Shown here piece after piece: positions 19,285 to 25,530 of a DNA stretch of 64,000 nucleotides (its first letter is position 1; each line of letters opens with the position of its first letter). The DNA is from Maribellus comscasis (GTDB lineage: Bacteria > Bacteroidota > Bacteroidia > Bacteroidales > Prolixibacteraceae). A program made the translations under genes and the position numbers. The stretch spans positions 6,522,001 through 6,586,000 of the forward strand of contig NZ_CP046401.1 in the NCBI RefSeq assembly GCF_009762775.1. Reading direction: 5' to 3'. The notes beneath the pieces were generated by a model. That model did not search any database and had not been told where the DNA came from. It worked only from the letters and a program-made list of their open reading frames with translations.

Positions 19285-20739
19285 TTGGAAGATACAAAAC
19301 ATATCATTCATAAACTATTTGTTGAGGTGAATACCTCTGATGTAAAAGAGGCAAATAATATAAAAAACAACATCGATTTGTTTTTGAAGAATGAGGTTTT
19401 GCCTGAACTTGAAAAATTGCTTGATAAATATGGTCCCACTGAGCTGATTTCGCGGATAGAAAGTCTGGATATTGATTTTGGGGTTTCTGTCTCGGAAAAC
19501 AAATCTTTTTGGAAAACTGAAATAATAGAGCAGTTCGAAAAACAATTGCTCCACCAGCTAAAATCAGCTAAGCAGTTTAAAATAAATAAAAAATCTTCGA
19601 ATTCTGTTCTACTTTCAGAATCCGGAAACAACCAGGAGGTTTTCTTTTTTTTTCTTGAAAATGGATATTTACCTTGGTATGGCAGAGAGACTCAAATTGT
19701 AAAGTTTGAACAGGACGTATTGGTAAAAACGGTTCAATTGGATGACATATTCTTTGATCGGCTAATCCAAATTTTTACACAAAAAACCGAGTCAATAGAG
19801 AGGTTTGTAAATCAGTTTTCTCCGGAGTTGGTAGTAATTTTTCTTGTACGTTTAAATCAAGGATTAAAAGACAGGAAAACAGAAATTTTATCGTCTTTAA
19901 AAAATAATAACGGGTTATTTGCTGCAAAATGGTTGCAAATTCTGTTGATTGTTTCAACTCACCAGCCCGTTGAATTAATTGTTGATACAATTGAAAATTG
20001 GTTTTGGTTTCTTCGTAAACCAGTTTCGGGGTGGCCTCATAAAGATAAAAAAGAAGCTTCTCTTTTTTTTAAACTTTTTTTGGCTGCAACGCGCGAAAGC
20101 ACAGTGTCAAATAAAAAATTTCAGAATATATTAAACCAGAGCCTTTCCATTGTGGCTATGGAAAAAACGCTTCCTGAACCGTTTGGAAAAATTAGTAAAC
20201 AAAGAAAGAAAAGCGAAGAACATTTTTTTGATAAAAAACAAGACGAAATTGCGGTTCAAAATGCTGGTGTAATATTGCTGCATCCCTTTTTAAAATCTTT
20301 TTATAGTGAATTGAACATCATTGATAAAACGGGAAAGCTCAAAGAGAGTAAAAAGGAATTGGCAACTCAAATATTACATTTTATGGCTACCGGGGAGGAA
20401 AATGTTTTTGAATCGAACCTGGTTTTTGAAAAGTTTTTATGTGGGCTCCCTTTGCATACGACGGTTCAGAGAGAAAGTTTGCTTACGGCAAAAGTCAAAG
20501 AGGAAGTAGATAATTTATTAAAAAACGTAATTCAATACTGGCAGGCTCTAAAAAACACTTCGCCAGACGGATTACGGGAAGCGTTCCTGCAGCGTGATGG
20601 AAAATTGATTCAAAACGAACGAAATTTCAATCTTGTCGTGGAACGGAAAGCACTGGATGTTTTGTTGGATAAACTACCGTGGAATTTGTCAATGGTTAAA
20701 ATTCCGTGGATGGATAGGCTAGTATACGTCGATTGGTAG
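19285..20739 (+). CDS. Contractile injection system tape measure protein (Pvc14/CIS_TMP-like)
   Basis: 484 residues. The N-terminus (IIHKLFVEVNT ... LFLKNEVLPELEKLLDKY) and the later AGVILLHPFLKSFYSEL and C-terminal WNLSMVKIPWMDRLVYVDW segments are typical of the CIS tape-measure family, which sets particle length and fills the tube before firing. The only start consistent with the family N-terminus is a TTG at 19285, one base after the stop of the PKD gene, so translation is probably reinitiated at reduced level. Lys/Phe-rich, no membrane segment. Followed by a 15-base gap to the first cargo gene. Confidence 0.85.
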   Translation: MEDTKHIIHKLFVEVNTSDVKEANNIKNNIDLFLKNEVLPELEKLLDKYGPTELISRIESLDIDFGVSVSENKSFWKTEIIEQFEKQLLHQLKSAKQFKINKKSSNSVLLSESGNNQEVFFFFLENGYLPWYGRETQIVKFEQDVLVKTVQLDDIFFDRLIQIFTQKTESIERFVNQFSPELVVIFLVRLNQGLKDRKTEILSSLKNNNGLFAAKWLQILLIVSTHQPVELIVDTIENWFWFLRKPVSGWPHKDKKEASLFFKLFLAATRESTVSNKKFQNILNQSLSIVAMEKTLPEPFGKISKQRKKSEEHFFDKKQDEIAVQNAGVILLHPFLKSFYSELNIIDKTGKLKESKKELATQILHFMATGEENVFESNLVFEKFLCGLPLHTTVQRESLLTAKVKEEVDNLLKNVIQYWQALKNTSPDGLREAFLQRDGKLIQNERNFNLVVERKALDVLLDKLPWNLSMVKIPWMDRLVYVDW

Positions 20740-20754
20740 GTATTTAGAGTTAAA

Positions 20755-22686
20755 ATGATGAGAACAAAAATTCATAGTGGAAAACGCAGATTCAGAAGAA
20801 AATCTCCATTTTTTATGGCCCGGAATAGCTCGGGGTTTTTCGGTGGGCAGGCAAAACTTTCTGTTGGGCATCCAGGCGATAAATACGAGTTGGAAGCTGA
20901 CGCTGTAGCCGACAAAGTGGTTAATCAGTCTCAATCCGAAACCGAGCATTTTTTTAGTCCGGGAGCTTCATCTTATTCAAATACTGAAGGTTGGCTTATA
21001 CAGGAAAAGCCAATTGCTGAAACAGTAACACCTTTGGTTCAGAAACAGGAAGAAGACGAAGAAGAATTGCAGACAAAGTTGTCCGTTCAGTTTCAAATGC
21101 AGGAAGAAGAGGAAGAAGAGATGGCACAAACACAGCCAATTGAGGAGGAGGAAGAAATGGCACAAATGCAGCCGGAACAGGATGAAGAGGAAGAAGAACT
21201 ACAGCCAAAGACAGGTGAAGCAGCAGAAGGCCCTGTTGATGAGCTATTTGTTGCCGGACAAAGCGAAGAGGAGGAAGAAGAAATGTTGCAGACCAAACCC
21301 TATGGGAACGGCAGATCCGTAAATTCTGTTACCGAGCAAAATATAAAAAGTAAGTCGGGAAGTGGCAATAAAATCGATAGAAACACCCGGGCCGAAATGG
21401 AAAAAGGTTTTGGGGCCGATTTTAGCCATATTAGTATTCATACGGATGCAAAAGCAGTTCAATTAAACAGAGAGCTCGGTGCACAAGCTTTTACACATGG
21501 GAATGACATTTATTTTAACGAAGGAAAATATAATCCTCAGTCAAATGAGGGAAAACATTTACTGGCACATGAACTAACCCATACCATTCAGCAGAAAGGG
21601 ATGATTCCTGCGCGTTTGCAAATGACAATTGGCGACGGTCATGATTTGTCTGCGGCACGTTTTTCCGGAAATGCTGATTTAGAGGCTTGTTTTGATGACG
21701 AACATGTTTTACAGGCAGGCGACTCGGGACCGGCTGTGACTCTTATGCAACAGGCGCTGGTCGATGCTGGTTTTTCGCTGCCGCAGTTTGGTGTAGATGG
21801 AATTTTTGGAAACGAAACCCGGCAGGCATTGATGGATTTTCAGCGTGCTTCATCATTAGGAGCTGATGGCGTTCTTGGTCCGAATACGATGTCGGCACTC
21901 GATGCATTATATTCAGGTGGAGCACCAGCCTTACCTCCTGCGGTCCCGGTAGTTCCGCCGCCAACTGCTCCTCCTGTTATAACTTCAGAAACATTAAAAA
22001 GTGCCCCTGATGGATCTCCCGATACTAGAACTATAGTTGGAGTAGGAGAGCGTGTACGTTTTACAGCCAATACATCGGGCACCTGGACAGTTTCCGACGG
22101 GCATATCATTGGTCTGAATACCGGCTCAAATATTGTTTGGGAAGCGCCATCAACTGCTTCAAATCCAACAATATCACTCACAACTCCAGGAGGAACAAAA
22201 GTGTTTCCTTTTACTGTAATTCCTCCAAATAATTTAAGTATGGTTGTAGGAACACGTCACGGAATCCCTGCGGGAACAGCTGGTGCCTGTATGTTAACGA
22301 ATGTAACTGTAAATCCCTTAAATGTGAATTTCGGACGCACACAGTGGCTCGAAGTCCCCGGACCCGCAACAAATGTTTCCGGTTATTTTAGTCGTTTCGC
22401 AGCAGCAACCATTTTTCATCATCCAAATCCTGACTACCTGCCTTTCAACGATAATAACACCGGGTTAAGAGACCACGCTGCCTGGCATGGCGTTCCGGGA
22501 CCGTTCTCTTTTGGAACTTTTGAGTGGGTAATTCCAAACAGATATAAAATTGATGGTGAATCGGATGCACAAGGACGCTTGTTTACCAATACAGTACAAG
22601 CATTTTTTATGCTTCCGGGAGGTACAATGATGATTAATAAAGCCGGTGCGTCGGTTCTCCGGTTTATTAACAATACTGTTTTTTAA
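20755..22686 (+). CDS. eCIS cargo candidate 1: DUF4157 metallopeptidase-like protein with peptidoglycan-binding domain
   Basis: 643 residues. Basic N-terminus, then the shared box 1 (GQAKLSVGHPGDKYE, EADAVADKVV; about residues 32-57). A tandem acidic region at about 99-182 repeats E-rich runs followed by (M/L)xQxxP. The eCIS-associated DUF4157 domain follows, with HELTH at 272-276 as the zincin motif. A PG_binding_1 module spans about 309-386 (GDSGPAVTLMQQAL... DGVLGPNTMSALD), then a Pro-rich linker. The C-terminal 240 residues are beta-rich, resembling an Ig-like segment plus an unrecognised domain with several His (IFHHPNPDY, DHAAWHG). First gene of the cassette between tape measure and ATPase. 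Likely delivered cargo; toxicity is not shown. Confidence 0.75.
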   Translation: MMRTKIHSGKRRFRRKSPFFMARNSSGFFGGQAKLSVGHPGDKYELEADAVADKVVNQSQSETEHFFSPGASSYSNTEGWLIQEKPIAETVTPLVQKQEEDEEELQTKLSVQFQMQEEEEEEMAQTQPIEEEEEMAQMQPEQDEEEEELQPKTGEAAEGPVDELFVAGQSEEEEEEMLQTKPYGNGRSVNSVTEQNIKSKSGSGNKIDRNTRAEMEKGFGADFSHISIHTDAKAVQLNRELGAQAFTHGNDIYFNEGKYNPQSNEGKHLLAHELTHTIQQKGMIPARLQMTIGDGHDLSAARFSGNADLEACFDDEHVLQAGDSGPAVTLMQQALVDAGFSLPQFGVDGIFGNETRQALMDFQRASSLGADGVLGPNTMSALDALYSGGAPALPPAVPVVPPPTAPPVITSETLKSAPDGSPDTRTIVGVGERVRFTANTSGTWTVSDGHIIGLNTGSNIVWEAPSTASNPTISLTTPGGTKVFPFTVIPPNNLSMVVGTRHGIPAGTAGACMLTNVTVNPLNVNFGRTQWLEVPGPATNVSGYFSRFAAATIFHHPNPDYLPFNDNNTGLRDHAAWHGVPGPFSFGTFEWVIPNRYKIDGESDAQGRLFTNTVQAFFMLPGGTMMINKAGASVLRFINNTVF

Positions 22687-22693
22687 ACTGAAT

Positions 22694-23035
22694 ATGAACG
22701 ATAAAATACATATTGATTTACTTGTAAATTCTGAAAGAGTAAAACTCGACCAACTTTCTGAATTTAAAGTGGGATTAAAAATTAGCTGCGACGGAGAAGA
22801 AAGTATTCCCTTCGATATTTCGGATACCAAGCTGTTTGTAAACAATGAACAGTGTGTTGTATGGGATTTAACAGTGCAAAACGGCACCATAACCAATCTT
22901 AAGATTTTATGCGGAAAACCTGCCAGGATTGAGTGGCCTTTGGGAAAAGGTTTGTTTTCCAGCTCAGGAAATTACAGGCTAAAGCTAAAATGGTTTGACC
23001 TTGTAAGGGAGAAAGAAATTGTAGTTGAAGAATAG
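22694..23035 (+). CDS. Small beta-rich protein in the eCIS cargo cassette, function unknown
   Basis: 113 residues from the ATG at 22694, seven bases after the cargo 1 stop; an in-frame upstream start would overlap cargo 1. No signal peptide or membrane segment. The pattern of alternating strands (KIHIDLLVNSERVKL, FKVGLKISCDGEE, CVVWDLTVQNGTITNLKI, GNYRLKLKWFDLVREKEIVVEE) suggests one Ig-like beta-sandwich, with a layout like BsuPI-type proteinase inhibitors, though I cannot confirm the family. Sitting directly behind a HExxH protein, it could be an immunity factor, inhibitor, chaperone or minor particle component. A 101-base gap follows it, the largest inside the operon. Confidence 0.6.
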   Translation: MNDKIHIDLLVNSERVKLDQLSEFKVGLKISCDGEESIPFDISDTKLFVNNEQCVVWDLTVQNGTITNLKILCGKPARIEWPLGKGLFSSSGNYRLKLKWFDLVREKEIVVEE

Positions 23036-23136
23036 GAGGCTTCTTCGCAGTAATATAAAGTGATAATATCGAATTTTCTCAAAACGTAAATCTGGTTTCT
23101 AAGAAATGAATAAATAATTAAGCTGAAGATAAAAGT
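23036..23136 (+). other. Largest internal gap of the eCIS operon
   Basis: 101 bases between the small beta-rich protein and the muramidase, AT-rich, with no convincing hairpin, terminator or consensus promoter. It may simply be the longest spacer, or it may carry an internal promoter separating early cassette genes from later ones. Confidence 0.3.
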
Positions 23137-23964
23137 ATGAAAACAATAAAGTTCCGTTCCAATGGACAAGAAGTTCGAACTCTTCAACAAATGCTGGTGA
23201 AACTTGGATACAAGATTACGGTTTCAGAATATTTTGATGAAGAAACAGATGCTGCTGTAAAAGACTTCCAGAGAAAAAACAATCTTGTGGCAGATGGAAT
23301 TGTAGGCCCAAAAACCTGGGCGAAATTTGAATCGAAGGAAAATAACTCCGGAGATTTAAATAAGAAGTTATTGTCGGAGCAGGATTTAAACGATTTTGCC
23401 AAACAATACGACGTGGAACTGGCAACAGTAAAGGCAGTGAATGAAGTGGAAAGTAGGGGAAGCGGATTTTTAAATGATGGCAGACCAAAAATATTGTTTG
23501 AAGGACATGTTTTCTGGCGTCAGTTGGTGAAACTTAATTTGTCGCCTGAAAGCGCATTAAATGAGGAAAATAAAGACATATTGTATAAAAAGTGGAGCAG
23601 CGACTTTTATTTGGGAGGTACAGGTGAATATGAACGGTTGGAAAAGGCAGCGGCGATTTCACTTGAATCCGGATTTAAAGAAGCCGCATATGCTTCCGCT
23701 TCCTGGGGGGCTTTTCAGATTATGGGGTATCATTTTAAATCATTGGGATATCCTTCTGTCGATGATTTTGTTACAAAAATGTATGAGCACGAGCGCGAGC
23801 ATCTGGGGGCCTTTGGCAGATATCTTGAAAAAAATAATCTGATCCGCCATTTAAAATCAAAAAACTGGGCCTCGTTTGCACGTGGTTATAACGGACCTTT
23901 ATATGCCAAAAATAAGTATGATGTGAAACTGGAGAAAGCTTACCTACGTTTTCAAAATAGCTGA
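23137..23964 (+). CDS. N-acetylmuramidase with N-terminal peptidoglycan-binding domain
   Basis: 275 residues. A PG_binding_1 repeat fills residues about 1-68 (SNGQEVRTLQQMLVKLGYKI... DGIVGPKTWAKF). The N-acetylmuramidase domain (DUF3380 family) runs from about 85 to the end, with VKAVNEVESRGSGFLNDGRPKILFEGH, SWGAFQIMG and FARGYNGPLYAKNKYD, all typical of this lysozyme group; the Glu in NEVESRG is the likely catalytic acid. No signal peptide, so it acts in the cytoplasm-assembled particle or after host lysis. Two readings fit: delivered cargo that cleaves target cell wall, or a lysin that frees the particle. It lacks the N-terminal box shared by the other cargo candidates. Confidence 0.85.
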   Translation: MKTIKFRSNGQEVRTLQQMLVKLGYKITVSEYFDEETDAAVKDFQRKNNLVADGIVGPKTWAKFESKENNSGDLNKKLLSEQDLNDFAKQYDVELATVKAVNEVESRGSGFLNDGRPKILFEGHVFWRQLVKLNLSPESALNEENKDILYKKWSSDFYLGGTGEYERLEKAAAISLESGFKEAAYASASWGAFQIMGYHFKSLGYPSVDDFVTKMYEHEREHLGAFGRYLEKNNLIRHLKSKNWASFARGYNGPLYAKNKYDVKLEKAYLRFQNS

Positions 23965-23968
23965 TTAC

Positions 23969-25510
23969 ATGTTAACCAGAACCGAAAATATTAAGTCAAA
24001 ATCCCGATTGAATAATATACAGAACAAAAAGAATACGCTTTTTATTCAGCCAAAATTGAAAGTCGGAATGCCGGATGATAAGTATGAAGTGGAAGCTGAC
24101 AGAGTCGCAGAACAAGTAGTAAAAGGATCCGCAGAGCAGAGTTCTTTTTTTAATCAGGATTTTGGTGATTCGTTTTTTAATTCTTCCCCCGGGGAGGGCA
24201 ATTTGAACAGAACAATTTTGTTTGAAGGAGGCGAAAGATCTGAAGAAAATCAAAATTCTTCAGTATATTCCAAAGAAGTTTCAATCGGGGATAATATCGT
24301 TTCGAACAGAGTACAGGAAAAATGTTCAGAATGTGAAGAAGAGGAAACTTTACAGGAAAAATCAGAAGAAGAAATTTCACCAACCGCACAAACAGGAAAT
24401 TCAGATCAGATCAATATGTACCCGAATGTTGATTGTGATGAAGGAGAGATCCTTGACAGGGCACAAACGGTGGTTTGGTTTCAACACAACACTGATGATT
24501 TCAGAAGTGACAGCGAAGTAAATTCTTATGTTCATTTTATGCGACTTTTACACGAGGTGCAGAACTTTATTGGAATGACCGGTACCGACGGCGTGATTCT
24601 GATTCATGGGTACGCGAGTGAAGAAGGGGGAGCATCTCATAATCTGACATTGTCCTTGCAAAGAGCTATAAAGGTCAGAGATTTATTGGTTGCATTGGGT
24701 ATACCCGCAAATCAGTTGATTCCTGTGGGACATGGCGAAAATACGGATTATGAAACATTGGAATACAACAGGCGGGTGGAAGTAACTTTTTATCCGACAG
24801 CAACATGTATGGAGTTCGACCCCTTGCCGGTTTCTGGTTCGGTAACCACAATGCATTGTGATGACGGACGAAATATCAATAACAATGGTGATCACGATTT
24901 GGATAAATTAATCCATCGTCCCGACGACCGAAGTCCGGATATTTGGGTATATGATAGTTTATTGGGAGAAAATGGTGCCTATTCTGATTTTCAGATTGGT
25001 TTCTTTGCCGGAACTTTTGGTGTTGATACCAGTGATGACAACCGGCTTTTTGACAATTTTACAACCGGAAGTGGTACTCCAATCGATTTTAATACTGGCA
25101 GCGATATGGCACGCGAAATTGGGGGAACGGATGCTTTTAGTGATTTTGCAAATACTTTTGAAGATTCTGTAAGAAATTATTTCAATCAACACCATACTTT
25201 ACACGGATTTGATTGCCAGGCGGAACTGATTCGCACACGCCCCAATTATATCGGTGGCTCCGACAGCCTGTTTTCATGGGCAGTAATGGGGGGGTATCAG
25301 CGTTTGGAAGTAAATATTGATTTGTCGGATGGAGATTTGGATATTACATATCGTGTTTTTGACCATTACGGAGCCGGTGTGAGCGACGCCTGGAGCTATT
25401 TGCCTGGGTTATCGGCAATGTATTACTTGCAACACTATGTCAGTGGTTCATCAAATACATATGTCCCGTTTATCTGGTCGGTTTCGATAAATAGAACCGG
25501 AAATTTGTAG
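23969..25510 (+). CDS. eCIS cargo candidate 2: N-terminal delivery-type box, OmpA-like domain and unknown C-terminal domain
   Basis: 513 residues. N-terminal box 1 at about 26-51 (IQPKLKVGMPDDKYE, EADRVAEQVV) and a Cys119-x-x-Cys122 followed by EEEETLQEK, both features seen in DUF4157 proteins. However, no HExxH or DUF4157 domain follows. Instead residues about 165-278 form an OmpA-like domain (VILIHGYASEEGG, LSLQRAIKVRDLLVALGI, PVGHGEN, YNRRVEVTF). The last 230 residues have no domain I recognise. They contain TRPNYIGGSD, a WAVMGGYQRLEV strand and the striking FDHYGAGVSDAW plus PGLSAMYYLQHY. No signal peptide. Starts five bases after the muramidase stop. Confidence 0.7.
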   Translation: MLTRTENIKSKSRLNNIQNKKNTLFIQPKLKVGMPDDKYEVEADRVAEQVVKGSAEQSSFFNQDFGDSFFNSSPGEGNLNRTILFEGGERSEENQNSSVYSKEVSIGDNIVSNRVQEKCSECEEEETLQEKSEEEISPTAQTGNSDQINMYPNVDCDEGEILDRAQTVVWFQHNTDDFRSDSEVNSYVHFMRLLHEVQNFIGMTGTDGVILIHGYASEEGGASHNLTLSLQRAIKVRDLLVALGIPANQLIPVGHGENTDYETLEYNRRVEVTFYPTATCMEFDPLPVSGSVTTMHCDDGRNINNNGDHDLDKLIHRPDDRSPDIWVYDSLLGENGAYSDFQIGFFAGTFGVDTSDDNRLFDNFTTGSGTPIDFNTGSDMAREIGGTDAFSDFANTFEDSVRNYFNQHHTLHGFDCQAELIRTRPNYIGGSDSLFSWAVMGGYQRLEVNIDLSDGDLDITYRVFDHYGAGVSDAWSYLPGLSAMYYLQHYVSGSSNTYVPFIWSVSINRTGNL

Positions 25511-25530
25511 GTGGCTGTAAAAATATTAAA

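Noticed and set aside
21000..21322. Open frames on the opposite strand and in other frames within the acidic repeat region
   Set aside because: They are Ser/Leu/Phe-rich or Lys-rich translations of a GAA/GAG repeat and lie wholly inside the well-supported cargo 1 gene.
22465..22896. 143-codon antisense open frame across the end of cargo 1 and the small beta-rich gene
   Set aside because: It spans two supported rightward genes and shows no family pattern.
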